Shown piece after piece: positions 34,359 to 44,953 of a stretch of DNA of 64,000 bases (its first letter is position 1; every line of letters starts with the position of its first letter). The DNA is from Bifidobacterium breve DSM 20213 = JCM 1192 (GTDB lineage: Bacteria > Actinomycetota > Actinomycetes > Actinomycetales > Bifidobacteriaceae). The notes under the pieces are model-generated. The model did no database searches. It was not told the origin of the DNA and saw nothing but the letters and a program-made list of their open reading frames with translations. Position numbers and translations under genes: made by a program. The stretch spans positions 1,116,001 to 1,180,000 of the forward strand of contig NZ_AP012324.1 in NCBI RefSeq assembly GCF_001025175.1, read 5' to 3'.

Positions 34359-36392
34359 ATGGCGCAAGCTACCATCTCCATCACAGTCAACGGCGAAGCA
34401 AAGGAGGTGGAAGCAACCACTACCGGCGTCGAATTGTTCGCAGAAGACAAGAACATCGTTGCGGTCAAGCTCAACGGCGAAAACCGTGACCTGTACACGC
34501 CGCTTGCCGACGGCGACACCGTAGAGCCCATCACGCTCGATTCCGAAGACGGCCTCGCGATCATGCGTCACTCGGCCACCCACGTCATGGCCCAGGCCGT
34601 GCAGGAGGTCTATCCGAACGCCAAGCTCGGCGTCGGCCCGGTGATCAAGGACGGCTTCTACTACGATTTCCAGGTTGACAAGCCCTTCACCCCGGAAGAC
34701 CTCAAGGACATCGAGAAGCGTATGCAGCGCATCATCAAGTCCTCCCAGTCCTTCCGCCGCCGTTCCGTGACCGAGGAAGAGGCCCTGAAGGAAGAGGCCG
34801 ACCAGCCCTTCAAGATCGAGCTGATCGAAGACAAGGAAGCACACCTCGACCCGGCCGCCGCCACTGAGATTTCCGAGAAGGAACTCAGCTTCTACGACAA
34901 CGTCGACCGTGACGGCAATGTGGTCTGGAAGGACCTGTGCCGCGGCCCGCACCTACCGAACACCCGCTACATCAAGGCTTTCAAGATTGAGCGTTCAGCC
35001 GCTGCCTACTGGCGTGGCAGCGAGAAGAACCCGACCATGCAGCGCATCTACGGCACCGCTTGGGCCAACAAGGAAGATCTCAAGGCATACCAGACCCGTC
35101 TGGAGGAAGCCGCCAAGCGAGACCACCGCAAGCTCGGCGCCGAGATGGACCTGTTCTCCTTCCCGGACGAGATCGGCCCCGGTCTGGCTGTGTTCCATCC
35201 GAAGGGCGCTGCCGTGATCAACGCGATGGAGGACTACTCCCGCGAAATGCACCGCAAGCACCACTACAGCTTCGTGCAGACCCCGCATATCACCAAGGGT
35301 GGTCTGTACGAGACTTCCGGTCACCTGCACTGGTACAAGGATGGCATGTACCCGCCGATGCACCTCGATGAGGAGTACGACGAGGACGGCAACGTGACCA
35401 AGCCCGGCTTCGACTACTACCTCAAGCCGATGAACTGCCCGATGCACAACCTGATCTTCAAGTCGCGCCAGCGCTCCTACCGTGAGCTGCCGCTGCGCCT
35501 CTTCGAGTTCGGTACCGTGTACCGCTATGAGAAGTCCGGCGAGGTCCATGGCCTGACCCGTGTGCGTGGCTTGACTCAGGACGATTCCCACATCTACTGC
35601 ACCCGCGAGCAGATGAAGGACGAGCTGACCAGCCTGCTGACCTTCGTGCTGAACCTGCTCAAGGACTTCGGTCTGTCCGACTTCTACTTGGAGCTCTCCA
35701 CCAAGGATCCGGATAAGTACGTCGGCTCCGACGAGATCTGGGAGGAGGCCACCCGTACCCTGCGTGAGGTCGCCGAGGCATCCCACCTCGACCTCGTGGC
35801 CGATCCGGGCGGGGCCGCCTTCTACGGCCCGAAGATCTCCGTGCAGGCCCGTGACGCCATCGGCCGTACTTGGCAGGTCTCGACCATCCAGCTCGACTTC
35901 AACCTGCCCGAGCGTTTCCAGCTTGAGTACATCGCGAAGGACGGCACCCATCAGCGTCCGGTGATGATTCACCGCGCCCTGTTCGGCTCCATCGAACGCT
36001 TCTTCGCCGTGCTGCTCGAGCACTACGCTGGCGCCTTCCCGGCGTGGCTGGCCCCCGTGCAGGTGCTCGGCGTGCCGGTTGCCGACGAGTTCGCCCCGCA
36101 TCTGGCCGGTTTCGTCAAGTCCCTCGAGGATGAGATGGTCCGTTGCGAGATCGACTACTCCGATGACCGCTTCGGCAAGAAGATTCGCAACGCCTCCAAG
36201 TCCAAAGTGCCGTTCATCCTCATCGTCGGTGAGGAAGACATGAACAACAACGCGGTGAGCTTCCGCTTCCGCGACGGCAGCCAGCTCAACGGCGTGCCGG
36301 TGGACAAGGCTCGCGAGCAGATCCTCGCCGTGATCGCCAAGCGCGTCCAGGTGAACTCCGCCGACGACTTCAACGCCGCTGTAGCCGAGTAA
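34359..36392 (+). CDS. thrS: Threonyl-tRNA synthetase
   Basis: Class II synthetase of 677 residues with an N-terminal TGS domain (about 1-65), the editing domain with [12 protein letters not shown] (HxxxH, about 69-80), and the catalytic core with motif 2 ([21 protein letters not shown]) and motif 3 ([15 protein letters not shown]). The C-terminal anticodon-binding domain follows. The ATG at 34359 begins the TGS domain. About 110 bp separate it from the tRNA terminator and no T-box-like leader is apparent. A HIT gene follows after 8 bp, and the two are probably co-transcribed. Confidence 0.97.
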   Translation: MAQATISITVNGEAKEVEATTTGVELFAEDKNIVAVKLNGENRDLYTPLADGDTVEPITLDSEDGLAIMRHSATHVMAQAVQEVYPNAKLGVGPVIKDGFYYDFQVDKPFTPEDLKDIEKRMQRIIKSSQSFRRRSVTEEEALKEEADQPFKIELIEDKEAHLDPAAATEISEKELSFYDNVDRDGNVVWKDLCRGPHLPNTRYIKAFKIERSAAAYWRGSEKNPTMQRIYGTAWANKEDLKAYQTRLEEAAKRDHRKLGAEMDLFSFPDEIGPGLAVFHPKGAAVINAMEDYSREMHRKHHYSFVQTPHITKGGLYETSGHLHWYKDGMYPPMHLDEEYDEDGNVTKPGFDYYLKPMNCPMHNLIFKSRQRSYRELPLRLFEFGTVYRYEKSGEVHGLTRVRGLTQDDSHIYCTREQMKDELTSLLTFVLNLLKDFGLSDFYLELSTKDPDKYVGSDEIWEEATRTLREVAEASHLDLVADPGGAAFYGPKISVQARDAIGRTWQVSTIQLDFNLPERFQLEYIAKDGTHQRPVMIHRALFGSIERFFAVLLEHYAGAFPAWLAPVQVLGVPVADEFAPHLAGFVKSLEDEMVRCEIDYSDDRFGKKIRNASKSKVPFILIVGEEDMNNNAVSFRFRDGSQLNGVPVDKAREQILAVIAKRVQVNSADDFNAAVAE

Positions 36393-36400
36393 AGGAATAC

Positions 36401-36988
36401 ATGATGGCTGACGTGCGTGTCGATGATCCGGCGGACTTCCCGCCTCAGGAAGACACGGTCGAACGACTGTGGACCCCGCAGCGCATGACCTATGTGCTGC
36501 GCAACAGCGAGGATCGTCCGACCAAGTCCAAGTCGAAGGACTGTCCGTTCTGCGACGGACCGAAGAAGTCCGACGAGGACGGCCTCATCGCCTGGCGCGG
36601 CACGCACGTGTTCGCCATCATGAACCTCTACCCGTATAACGTCGGGCATCTCATGATTTGCCCGTACCGTCACGTCGGATTCATCACCGAACTTGACGAC
36701 GCCGAATTGTTCGAGTTCGAGAAGGCCACCACCCTCGCCATGAAGGTGATGGAGACCGTATCCCATCCGGACGGATACAATATCGGCATCAATCAGGGCG
36801 AGGTAGCGGGCGCAGGGGTCGCGGCCCATCTGCATCAGCATGTGGTGCCGCGCTGGAACGGTGACGCGAACTTCATGCCCATCGTCGCCCAAACGCGCAC
36901 CATGCCGATTCTGCTGTCCGATCAGCGGGATGCGTATGCCAAAGCGTTTGCACAGCTGGCTTCCGACTACCATCTGCCGCTCGTCTGA
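36401..36988 (+). CDS. HIT family nucleotide hydrolase/phosphorylase
   Basis: A 195-residue histidine-triad protein with the active-site motif HLHQHVVPRW at about 145-154. A CPFCDGPKKSDEDG zinc-like cluster near residue 47 and NLYPYNVGHLMI (about 75-86) place it with Ap4A phosphorylase/hydrolase-type HIT proteins of actinobacteria. In mycobacteria a similar gene also follows thrS, which supports orthology. It would clear dinucleoside polyphosphates made by synthetases; the exact substrate is not shown by sequence. Confidence 0.9.
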   Translation: MMADVRVDDPADFPPQEDTVERLWTPQRMTYVLRNSEDRPTKSKSKDCPFCDGPKKSDEDGLIAWRGTHVFAIMNLYPYNVGHLMICPYRHVGFITELDDAELFEFEKATTLAMKVMETVSHPDGYNIGINQGEVAGAGVAAHLHQHVVPRWNGDANFMPIVAQTRTMPILLSDQRDAYAKAFAQLASDYHLPLV

Positions 36989-37127
36989 TACCGGCACGAT
37001 ACCCTCATGCATCTGGTCGAACCAGCGCATGATTCAAAAAGACAATCGAAAACATCACGGGTATGTCTGATTAACGGCCTACAATCGTTTCGTTTGACAT
37101 CATCCGTTTATTACTGCTAGGAGCATT

Positions 37128-37883
37128 ATGTCAGGTCATTCCAAGTGGGCGACCACCAAGCACAAGAAGGCCGCCATCGACGCCAAGCGCGGCAAGCTCT
37201 TCGCCAAGCTCATCAAGAACATCGAAATCGCCGCCCGCCTCGGCGGTGGCGACCCAGACGGCAACCCGTCCCTGTACGACGCCATCTACAAGGCCAAGAA
37301 GGCCTCCATGCCGGCCGACAACATCGCCCGCGCCGTCAAGCGTGGTGCCGGTGACGAAGACGGTGCCGCCAACTACGAGGACATCGTCTACGAGGGCTAC
37401 GCTCCCGCTGGCGTGGGCCTCATCATCGAGTGCCTGACCGACAACCGCAACCGTGCGGCCGCCGAAGTGCGTTCCACCCTGACCAAGGGCAACGGCTCCC
37501 TGGCCACCTCCGGCTCCGTGTCCTTCAACTTTGAGCGCAAGGGCCAGATCGTGGTTCCGTCCGAAGGCGTGGACTTCGACAAGCTGTTCGAGACCGCAGC
37601 CGAGGCTGGCGCCGAGGACGTCACCGATGACGATGAGGTCTACACCGTCATCACCGGCCCGTCCGATCTGTTCACCGTGCGCAAGGCTCTGCAGGACGCC
37701 GGTTTCGACTACGATTCCGCCGACCAGGTCATGCAGCCAAAGAACGAGGTCGAGCTGAGCCTCGAGGATGCACGCAAGGTGTCCAAGCTCATCGACAACC
37801 TCGACGACCTCGACGATGTGCAGAACATCTACTCCAACTGGACCGCCTCCGACGAGGTGATGGCCCAGCTCGACGAGGAGTAA
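37128..37883 (+). CDS. yebC: YebC/PmpR family protein
   Basis: The 251-residue protein has the diagnostic N-terminus [20 protein letters not shown] and the segments [14 protein letters not shown] and [10 protein letters not shown]. YebC proteins were described as transcription regulators; recent work on the family also links some members to translation of proline-rich stretches. In many bacteria yebC precedes ruvC, as here (5-bp gap), which suggests a shared transcript. Confidence 0.95.
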   Translation: MSGHSKWATTKHKKAAIDAKRGKLFAKLIKNIEIAARLGGGDPDGNPSLYDAIYKAKKASMPADNIARAVKRGAGDEDGAANYEDIVYEGYAPAGVGLIIECLTDNRNRAAAEVRSTLTKGNGSLATSGSVSFNFERKGQIVVPSEGVDFDKLFETAAEAGAEDVTDDDEVYTVITGPSDLFTVRKALQDAGFDYDSADQVMQPKNEVELSLEDARKVSKLIDNLDDLDDVQNIYSNWTASDEVMAQLDEE

Positions 37884-37888
37884 TCCTC

Positions 37889-38473
37889 GTGATTATCCTT
37901 GGCGTCGACCCCGGGCTTACACGCTGCGGGGTCGGCGTGATCGAAGCCGGCGAGCACCGCCGGCTTTCGTTTATTCACGTGGACGTGGTGCGGTCCTCGC
38001 CGGACATCACCCAGGATCTGCGTCTTTTGGCCATCTATAACGGCCTGTCCGAGAAGATGGATCGCTTTGCACCCGATGCCGTGTCCATCGAACGTGTGTT
38101 CGCCCAGTCGAATCGCAACACTGTGCTCGGCACCGCACAGGCCGCCGGTCTTGCCATGCTCGCAGCCGCGCAACGCAATATTCCCGTGGCGCTGCATACC
38201 CCGACCGAAGCAAAGCTGGCCATCACCGGCAATGGCCAAGCTCAGAAGATACAGGTCGAACGCATGGTGACGCGCATTCTCAATCTGACCAAGATGCCTA
38301 CGCCCGCCGATGCCGCCGACGCCCTAGCCTTGGCTATCTGCCACGCACTGCGCCCAGCTGGAGCTCTGCAGGGCGGCGAGCGCGAGCAGCATCTGACCGC
38401 CGCGCAACGCCAATGGGCCGAGGCCGCGCAGAACTCCGCGCGCCGCCGCATGAACCACGACCGAGGCATGTAG
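37889..38473 (+). CDS. ruvC: Crossover junction endodeoxyribonuclease RuvC
   Basis: RuvC resolves Holliday junctions. The 194-residue protein has the first catalytic Asp in [17 protein letters not shown] (Asp7), the Glu in [14 protein letters not shown] and the C-terminal [12 protein letters not shown] with the last Asp residues. The GTG start lies 5 bp after the yebC stop. A LexA box comes after ruvC, so induction of ruvC itself would depend on other promoters. Confidence 0.96.
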   Translation: MIILGVDPGLTRCGVGVIEAGEHRRLSFIHVDVVRSSPDITQDLRLLAIYNGLSEKMDRFAPDAVSIERVFAQSNRNTVLGTAQAAGLAMLAAAQRNIPVALHTPTEAKLAITGNGQAQKIQVERMVTRILNLTKMPTPADAADALALAICHALRPAGALQGGEREQHLTAAQRQWAEAAQNSARRRMNHDRGM

Positions 38474-38480
38474 TATACTT

Positions 38481-38496
38481 TCGAACAGTTGTTCGA
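38481..38496. promoter_or_regulatory. LexA (SOS) box upstream of ruvA
   Basis: TCGAACAGTTGTTCGA matches CGAAC-N4-GTTCG perfectly, 20 bp before the ruvA ATG. It overlaps a possible promoter (TATACT at 38474-38479). Confidence 0.92.
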
Positions 38497-38516
38497 ATCC
38501 TTAAAGGAGCGTCTGT

Positions 38517-39143
38517 ATGATCGGCATGCTGACCGGGCGGGTCGAATCGGTTGAAGCCGACACCGCATTGATCGATGTTGGGGGAGTGGGATACGAGGTA
38601 CGTATGTCCGCCACCGACCTCAGCCGTCTGCACACCGGAACGGAGGCGCGCGTCTACACGTATATGAATCTTTCTCAGGATGCCGTCACGTTACATGGCT
38701 TCCTTGATCAGGCCTCCAAGAAAACGTTCCTGCAGCTCATCAAAGTATCCGGCATCGGACCAAAGGTCGCGCAGTCGCTGCTCTCCACACTGACGGCTGG
38801 CCAGCTTGCCCGGGCCATCGCCGACAACGATGCCGCCGCGCTGGCCAAGGCACCGGGATTGGGCAAAAAGGGTGCCCAGAAAATCATCCTCGAACTCAAG
38901 GGCTCCATTGACCTGAGCCAGATCGAGGGAGCTTCACCGTCAGGCGCCAAGGTTCAGGCGCAGGTGGACACCAGCATGGAGCAGGTCATTGAAGGTCTGA
39001 TTTCGCTGGGCTGGCGTCAGCAGGACGCCCAGCAGGCCGTGGCTGAAGCCTGCGAGGACAACGACATACCGACACCGCTTGACACCGACGATGTGCCGCG
39101 CGTGCTGCGCCTAGCACTCGCACTGATGGATAGGGGCCGCTGA
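38517..39143 (+). CDS. ruvA: Holliday junction branch migration protein RuvA
   Basis: RuvA binds the four-way junction and loads RuvB. The 208-residue protein has the OB-fold N-terminus ([20 protein letters not shown]), two helix-hairpin-helix motifs ([15 protein letters not shown] at about 76-90; [17 protein letters not shown] at about 111-127) and the C-terminal RuvB-binding domain. ATG 38517 follows AAAGGAGCG. The stop overlaps ruvB as TGATG-type coupling. Confidence 0.96.
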   Translation: MIGMLTGRVESVEADTALIDVGGVGYEVRMSATDLSRLHTGTEARVYTYMNLSQDAVTLHGFLDQASKKTFLQLIKVSGIGPKVAQSLLSTLTAGQLARAIADNDAAALAKAPGLGKKGAQKIILELKGSIDLSQIEGASPSGAKVQAQVDTSMEQVIEGLISLGWRQQDAQQAVAEACEDNDIPTPLDTDDVPRVLRLALALMDRGR

Positions 39144-40207
39144 TGAGCAAGGACATGAACTACGGCACATCCAACACTGGAGCCAATGAAGAATCATTGC
39201 GCATGGTGTCTTCACAACCGATAGGCAACGAGCCGGTCAGTGATGAAGAGCTCCGCCCGCATGTGCTTGAGGGGTTCATCGGGCAGCCCCGGCTCAAGGC
39301 CCAGCTCCAGCTGTTTCTCGACGCAGCCCGCAAACGTGACGTGCCGCCGGATCACATACTGCTTGCCGGCCCTCCAGGCCTCGGTAAGACCACATTGGCC
39401 ATGATTGTGGCCAATGAACTTGAAGTCCCGATTCGCGTGACCTCCGGCCCTGCTGTGCAGCACGCCGGCGACCTGGCTTCGATCTTGAGTTCGCTGGATA
39501 CCGGCGAAGTGCTGTTCATCGATGAGATCCACCGTCTGCCGCGCGCAGCCGAAGAGCTGCTGTATATCGCGATGGAGGATTTTCGCGTGGATGTGATGGT
39601 GGGCAAAGGACCGGGCGCCAGCTCGATTCCACTGACTCTGCCTCGCTTCACCGTCATTGGCGCCACCACCCGCGAAGGTATGTTGCCCAGCCCGTTGCGT
39701 GCGCGCTTCGGCTTCACCGCACATCTTGACTTCTATCCGCATGAGGAGTTGGAGAAGCTTATCGAACGCTCGGCAAGCGTGCTGGGGGTCAACCTTGATG
39801 AGGGTTCCGCCCATGAACTCGCATTGCGTTCCCGCGGCACGCCGCGTATCGCCAACCGTCTGCTGCGCCGCGTGAGGGATTGGGCCATTGTGCATGACCT
39901 TATCGTCGTGCACCCAGCTGATGTCAAAGAGGCCTTGGCGCTGTACCAGATTGATTCCGAAGGCCTTGACCGGCTGGATATCGCCGTGCTGAACGCCATT
40001 GTTCGCAATTTCAACGGTGGTCCCGTCGGCTTGAACAACCTCGCGGCCATGGTGGGCGAGGAATCGGAAACCGTGGAAACCGTCTGTGAGCCGTATCTGG
40101 TGCGCGAGGGATTCATGGTGCGCACGCCTAAAGGCCGCGTGGCCACCGAGAAGGCATGGCAGCATCTGGGCATTACGCCCAAGGATGATGTCAGCAAGCT
40201 CTTCTAG
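39143..40207 (+). CDS. ruvB: Holliday junction ATP-dependent helicase RuvB
   Basis: AAA+ motor of 354 residues that drives branch migration. Walker A is GPPGLGKTT (76-84), Walker B FIDEIHRL, sensor 1 GATTREG, and the Arg finger lies in SPLRARFGF. The C-terminal winged helix includes [17 protein letters not shown]. It overlaps ruvA by 1 bp and shares its LexA-controlled promoter. Confidence 0.97.
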   Translation: MSKDMNYGTSNTGANEESLRMVSSQPIGNEPVSDEELRPHVLEGFIGQPRLKAQLQLFLDAARKRDVPPDHILLAGPPGLGKTTLAMIVANELEVPIRVTSGPAVQHAGDLASILSSLDTGEVLFIDEIHRLPRAAEELLYIAMEDFRVDVMVGKGPGASSIPLTLPRFTVIGATTREGMLPSPLRARFGFTAHLDFYPHEELEKLIERSASVLGVNLDEGSAHELALRSRGTPRIANRLLRRVRDWAIVHDLIVVHPADVKEALALYQIDSEGLDRLDIAVLNAIVRNFNGGPVGLNNLAAMVGEESETVETVCEPYLVREGFMVRTPKGRVATEKAWQHLGITPKDDVSKLF

Positions 40208-40271
40208 ACTTTTCGTGTTTGCACACCTGACGGTTCATAGCCATAACCGTTCGTTTTGAAGGAGTTTGCCC

Positions 40272-40718
40272 ATGGATGGTTCGTCATCTTCCTACATCAT
40301 GCTTGTCGTCATGATCGTCGTCTTCGGCGGCATGATGTGGTGGCAGTCCAAGAAATCCAAGCAGGCCCAGCAGGAGAAGCAGGATTTTCGTCGTAACCTG
40401 CAGCCCGGTACTGAAGTCATCACCATCGGACAGGTGATTGGCAAGGTCGTCGAAGTCGATGAACAGTACGAGGAGATCGTCATCGACTCCGAAGGCTCCA
40501 GGCTTCGCTTCGGTTTCAATGCCATCGCCCGCGAGTATGTGCGTCCTGCCTACGTGTCTGACGACGAGGTTGACGAGAACGGCAACCCACTGACCGACGA
40601 GGACGCCGAGACCCCCGCGAATGACGATGCCAGCCAGGTTCCGATTGAGGCTTCCATCGAGTCCTCTGAGGCCACGGATGCTGAGACGGACGGCGGCAAC
40701 GAGACCGAGACGAAGTAA
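40272..40718 (+). CDS. yajC: Preprotein translocase subunit YajC
   Basis: A 148-residue protein with one N-terminal membrane helix (YIMLVVMIVVFGGMMWWQ, about 8-25), a basic stretch (SKKSKQAQQEKQDFRRNL) and the conserved PGTEVITIGQVIGKV domain. The C-terminal 50 residues are acidic. YajC associates with SecDF in other bacteria, but secD and secF, which normally follow, are missing here. The ATG at 40272 has AGGAG 8 bp upstream. Confidence 0.9.
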   Translation: MDGSSSSYIMLVVMIVVFGGMMWWQSKKSKQAQQEKQDFRRNLQPGTEVITIGQVIGKVVEVDEQYEEIVIDSEGSRLRFGFNAIAREYVRPAYVSDDEVDENGNPLTDEDAETPANDDASQVPIEASIESSEATDAETDGGNETETK

Positions 40719-40768
40719 ACTGTTCGATTCGGTACCCCATAAGTACGAGAAATACGAGGCGAGCACGC

Positions 40769-41350
40769 ATGGCACAGTCTGATATCACCATCGATGCATT
40801 GGACAAGGTAGGCAAGGAGGACGCCGAATATCTGGTGTCTCTAGTGCGTTCCGTGCCGGGCTTTCCCAAGGAAGGCATCATTTTCCGTGATTTCATGCCG
40901 GTGCTCGCCGACGCCAAAGGGCTGAGGATTCTGCTCAATGCGCTTGAGCAGGCCCTGCCGGTTCCACCCAGCGAGTTCGATTCCATCGCAGGCCTCGAAT
41001 CCCGCGGATTCCTGTTTGGCCCGGCCATGGCCGCTCATCTGGGCAAAGGATTCATCGCCGTGCGTAAAGCAGGCAAGCTGCCGCCCGAAACCATTGGCGA
41101 ATCCTACGACCTCGAATATGGCACGGCAAGCGTTGAAATCGAGACCATTGCCGTTTCCAAGGGCGAACGCGTATTGATTGTGGATGATCTCATCGCCACT
41201 GGTGGCACGGCCAAAGCGGCTACCGACCTTATCGAAAAGGCCGGCGGTACTGTTGTGGGCTTCAGTTTCGTGATGCGTTTGGAGGGTCTTGACGGCCTGA
41301 GCAAGCTTGGTTCGACACCAAGTAGCTCGTTGATCTCCATGCCGGCCTAA
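40769..41350 (+). CDS. apt: Adenine phosphoribosyltransferase
   Basis: APT salvages adenine to AMP with PRPP. The 193-residue protein has the N-terminal PGFPKEGIIFRDF (about 30-42), AGLESRGFLFGPA and the PRPP-binding VLIVDDLIATGGTAKA (about 134-149). The length is slightly above the usual 170-180. It lies where actinobacterial ruvCAB-yajC-secDF-apt clusters place it. Confidence 0.95.
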   Translation: MAQSDITIDALDKVGKEDAEYLVSLVRSVPGFPKEGIIFRDFMPVLADAKGLRILLNALEQALPVPPSEFDSIAGLESRGFLFGPAMAAHLGKGFIAVRKAGKLPPETIGESYDLEYGTASVEIETIAVSKGERVLIVDDLIATGGTAKAATDLIEKAGGTVVGFSFVMRLEGLDGLSKLGSTPSSSLISMPA

Positions 41351-41434
41351 GAATTCGCATAGTTAGTTTTTCGGGATTCGGCATGGATGCATTCGCGCAT
41401 CAGGCCGATTCATTATCTAGTCAGGGAAGGATCC

Positions 41435-42637
41435 ATGGATCTTTACGAATACCAGGCACGTCAGCTGCTTGAGGAGCAGGACATCCCCACCCCGGGTGCC
41501 ATCTTTGCTCAGAACTCCCATGAAGTCGCCGAGGCTGCGGATAAGATCGGCTACCCGTGTGTTATCAAGGCGCAGGTAAAAATCGGTCACCGAGGCCAGG
41601 CCGGCGGCGTCAAGATCGCGCATAACCGCGATGAGGCCATCCTGGAATCCGAATCCATCCTGCCGATGACCATCCACGGCCATAAAGTATCCGGCGTGCT
41701 GGTGGCCGAAGCCAAGAACATCCTGCACGAATACTATGTGTCCATCTCCGTGGATCGCACCTCCCGAGACTTCGACGTGCTGGCGACCGCCAACGGCGGC
41801 ACCGAAGTCGAGGAAATCGCCAAAGAACATCCCGAGGCGGTCAAGCGTCTGCACATCGATGCGCTCGACGACTTCGATCTCGAGGCTGCGACCAAGATGG
41901 CAGCGAGCATTGGTTTCTACCATGCTGATGTCGATCAGGCGGCGCAGATCCTGCTCAAGATGTGGCAGTGCTTCAAAGACAACGACGCGACACTGGTAGA
42001 AATCAATCCGCTCGCAAAAATCGGTGACCCGGATGACGAATCCACCAAGCAGCTGAGCGCGCTCGATGCCAAGATTTCCTTGGATGACAACGCGGCATTC
42101 CGCCACGACGGTTGGGCCCGTTTCGTTGATCCGATCGTTCCCGACCCGTTCGAGCAGCGCGCCCGTGAGCATGGGCTGCATTACGTGCATCTGCACGGCG
42201 AAGTCGGCGTAATCGGCAACGGTGCTGGCCTGGTCATGAGCTCCCTGGATGCCGTATCCGGCGCGGGCGAAGAGCAGAGGAGCGGCATCAAGCCTGCCAA
42301 CTTCCTGGACATCGGCGGCGGCGCATCCGCGACTGTGATGGCCGAAAGCTTGGAAATCGTGCTGTCCGACCCGCAGGTCGAGTCCGTGTTCATCAACGTG
42401 TACGGCGGCATCACCTCCTGCGTGGAAGTGGCCAACGGCATTCTCGAAGCGGTCGCCAAGCTCGGCGGCTCCAAGCCCATCGTCGTCCGATTCGACGGCA
42501 ATGCCGCAGCCGAAGGCCTGCACATTCTGGCCGAAGCCAATAATCCGAATATTCACGTGTCCGAGACCATGGAGGGTGCGGCGCAGAAGGCCGCTGAACT
42601 CGCCGCTGAGTCGACCCAGTCCAAGGAGATTCGCTGA
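41435..42637 (+). CDS. sucC: Succinyl-CoA synthetase, beta subunit
   Basis: The 400-residue ADP-forming subunit has the ATP-grasp N-terminus ([20 protein letters not shown]), the nucleotide-site [15 protein letters not shown] (about 47-61), LVEINPLA (metal site) and the C-terminal [12 protein letters not shown] and NVYGGITSC. The ATG at 41435 follows AGGGAAGGATCC. It overlaps sucD by 1 bp. The pair converts succinate and CoA to succinyl-CoA, useful for biosynthesis in an organism without a complete TCA cycle. Confidence 0.95.
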   Translation: MDLYEYQARQLLEEQDIPTPGAIFAQNSHEVAEAADKIGYPCVIKAQVKIGHRGQAGGVKIAHNRDEAILESESILPMTIHGHKVSGVLVAEAKNILHEYYVSISVDRTSRDFDVLATANGGTEVEEIAKEHPEAVKRLHIDALDDFDLEAATKMAASIGFYHADVDQAAQILLKMWQCFKDNDATLVEINPLAKIGDPDDESTKQLSALDAKISLDDNAAFRHDGWARFVDPIVPDPFEQRAREHGLHYVHLHGEVGVIGNGAGLVMSSLDAVSGAGEEQRSGIKPANFLDIGGGASATVMAESLEIVLSDPQVESVFINVYGGITSCVEVANGILEAVAKLGGSKPIVVRFDGNAAAEGLHILAEANNPNIHVSETMEGAAQKAAELAAESTQSKEIR

Positions 42638-43548
42638 TGCTGTTCGTTGAAGATAGTACCCCCGTTATCGTTCAGGGTATGACCGGTCATCAGGGCATGA
42701 CCCACACCGCACGTATGCTCAAGGCCGGCACCAACATCGTCGGCGGTGTGAATCCGCGCAAGGCAGGCACGTCCGTCACGTTCCCGGCCGCCAAGAACGG
42801 CACCGACGTGGATGTGCCTGTGTTCGCCACCTGCGACGAGGCCCGTGAAGCCACTGGCGCCAAAGCCAGCGTGGTGTTCGTGCCGCCGAAGTTCGCCAAG
42901 TCCGCCGTCGTCGAAGCGATCGAGGCCGGCATCGAGCTTATCGTGATCATCACCGAAGGCATTCCGGTAGCGGATTCCGCCTACTTTGTTGAGCTCGCCC
43001 TGCGCAAGGGCGTGCGTATTATCGGCCCGAACTGCCCCGGTCTGATCACGCTCGGCAATCCGGGCGTCAATCTGGGCATTATTCCTGATGACATCGTTGG
43101 CCGCGGCCCGCTCGGACTGGTTTCCAAGTCCGGCACCCTGACCTACCAGCTGATGGGCGAACTGTCCGATATCGGCTTCACCGCATGCCTCGGAGCCGGT
43201 GGCGATCCCATCGTCGGCACTACACTGCTCGAAGCGCTGCAGGCTTTCGAAGCCGACCCTGACACCAAGGCCGTAATGATGATCGGCGAAATCGGCGGTT
43301 TTGCCGAACAGGATGCCGCTGCTTGGGCCAAGGAACATATGACCAAGCCGGTTGTGGCCTACATCGCCGGTTTCACCGCCCCCGAAGGCAAGCAGATGGG
43401 CCATGCCGGCGCCATCGTCTCCGGCGGCAAGGGCACCGCTCAGGACAAGAAGAACGCGCTCGAAGCGGCCGGCATTCCCGTGGGTAAGACCCCGGGCCAG
43501 GCTGCCCAGATTATGCGTGACGTACTTGCCAAGGCTTCCATCAACTGA
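42637..43548 (+). CDS. sucD: Succinyl-CoA synthetase, alpha subunit
   Basis: The 303-residue subunit has the CoA-binding Rossmann domain ([17 protein letters not shown], about 11-27), GPNCPGLI and the C-terminal domain with [18 protein letters not shown], which contains the phosphorylated His (GHAGA). Together with sucC it forms the active enzyme. Confidence 0.96.
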   Translation: MLFVEDSTPVIVQGMTGHQGMTHTARMLKAGTNIVGGVNPRKAGTSVTFPAAKNGTDVDVPVFATCDEAREATGAKASVVFVPPKFAKSAVVEAIEAGIELIVIITEGIPVADSAYFVELALRKGVRIIGPNCPGLITLGNPGVNLGIIPDDIVGRGPLGLVSKSGTLTYQLMGELSDIGFTACLGAGGDPIVGTTLLEALQAFEADPDTKAVMMIGEIGGFAEQDAAAWAKEHMTKPVVAYIAGFTAPEGKQMGHAGAIVSGGKGTAQDKKNALEAAGIPVGKTPGQAAQIMRDVLAKASIN

Positions 43549-43567
43549 TCGGCCACAACCCATCGTG

Positions 43568-44953
43568 ATGAAAGACAGGATTCGCCAATGGGTACGAGGT
43601 GCGGCAGCCGCCCTCGTATCCATGACCATCTATGCCATCGCCTTGGGCTGTTACATCGCACTGATGTTGCTCGTCATCTCCATGGAGGAGGGGGGCGACA
43701 ATCTTACCGCTGGCACCACTAACCTGACGCAGGCCATCGTGCTGCTCAGCGAGGGATCGGGGTTCAGCGCCGACTCCTTCACGCTCACCATCACACCGTT
43801 GCTGCTCACCGTGCTGCTCATATGGCTTATTGCCACTTGCATAGCACGATTCAAAGCATTCGCTGTGCATTCCTATGTTGTGGGATTGGTGGTATGGCTG
43901 GCCATCAATGCGGTATTCGCTTCATCGGTGCAGGTAAGTCTGAGTCTGGTCGACGAGCAATGGATGATATTGCTCAAGAGCGCCGCGACATTCACTGTGG
44001 CGTATCTTGGAGCCGCTCTGCCACAGTCCAGTAGGGTCAAAGCGGCAATCGCATGGATGCGCGAGCAGGTTTCCGAGCAAGTGGTCAGATGCCTGAAATC
44101 AGGCGTTATTCTGGCATTCGCCATACTCGCTATCAACCTGCTCATCGGTCTGATTACCGTCATCACATGGACCGTACGCAATCATGCCGCAGTGGTATCC
44201 GTATTCGAATTGTCCGGCATGGAAAACGGATCGCGCATCCTCACCACGCTTGCCATGCTGATTTGGCTGCCGAATCTCATGCTATGGGCGATCTCTTGGT
44301 TGTTCGGAGCAGGATTCTCCATTGGCGAACTCGCCAACTTCACACTCTGGATGGGGCAGTCCAACGGTCTGCCCGCAGTACCGGCCTTCGGCATACTCCC
44401 TGAGCCCATTGCCGATAATCTATGGCGCACAGTAATGCTGGAAATTCCGCTGGGCATCGCCTGTATTGCCGGCCTATTGATGATTATCCTGCCGCAGGGA
44501 TTCGCCTGCCGTCCACTGAATATACGAGATGCTTCCAAGCGCGGCTCCGTATTGGCATCCCTCATTTATGCCGCTGGCTCGTTCTGCTTGAGCGCCATGC
44601 TTACCTCACTGATCGCAACGCTGCTGTTCGCCATTTCCAACGGATCATTGGGCCAGCATAGGCTCGCCCATGTCGGTGTGGATGTCATGGCCTCCACGCG
44701 TGCCGTAGGCCATCCTATGGCATGGGGACTTGCCGTGGCCTGGCTCATCGCAGTAGTTGGCACAACGCTTGTTTTTTCGATAGGCTGGATAATCGAGAGA
44801 GTCAAGGCTTCTCGCACCACGTCCCATCGAACCGTCGATCCCCGTCAGACACAGTCTGATGTCAACGTGCAACAATCACAAGAATCCAAGGAGGAACAGG
44901 ATGACAAACACGAACCGGCCGATACGTCGAGCACTGGTTTCCGTCTTTCATAA
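43568..44953 (+). CDS. DUF6350 / PerM-like polytopic membrane protein
   Basis: A 461-residue protein with about nine or ten membrane helices (first at about 13-36) and a polar C-terminal tail of about 60 residues. Its place between sucD and purH matches actinobacterial PerM/DUF6350 genes (Rv0955 in M. tuberculosis), which affect cell division and persistence. ATG 43568 or the GTG at 43565 can start it; neither has a strong ribosome site. The 3' end overlaps purH by 53 bp in another frame. The role is inferred from synteny and topology only. Confidence 0.8.
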   Translation: MKDRIRQWVRGAAAALVSMTIYAIALGCYIALMLLVISMEEGGDNLTAGTTNLTQAIVLLSEGSGFSADSFTLTITPLLLTVLLIWLIATCIARFKAFAVHSYVVGLVVWLAINAVFASSVQVSLSLVDEQWMILLKSAATFTVAYLGAALPQSSRVKAAIAWMREQVSEQVVRCLKSGVILAFAILAINLLIGLITVITWTVRNHAAVVSVFELSGMENGSRILTTLAMLIWLPNLMLWAISWLFGAGFSIGELANFTLWMGQSNGLPAVPAFGILPEPIADNLWRTVMLEIPLGIACIAGLLMIILPQGFACRPLNIRDASKRGSVLASLIYAAGSFCLSAMLTSLIATLLFAISNGSLGQHRLAHVGVDVMASTRAVGHPMAWGLAVAWLIAVVGTTLVFSIGWIIERVKASRTTSHRTVDPRQTQSDVNVQQSQESKEEQDDKHEPADTSSTGFRLS

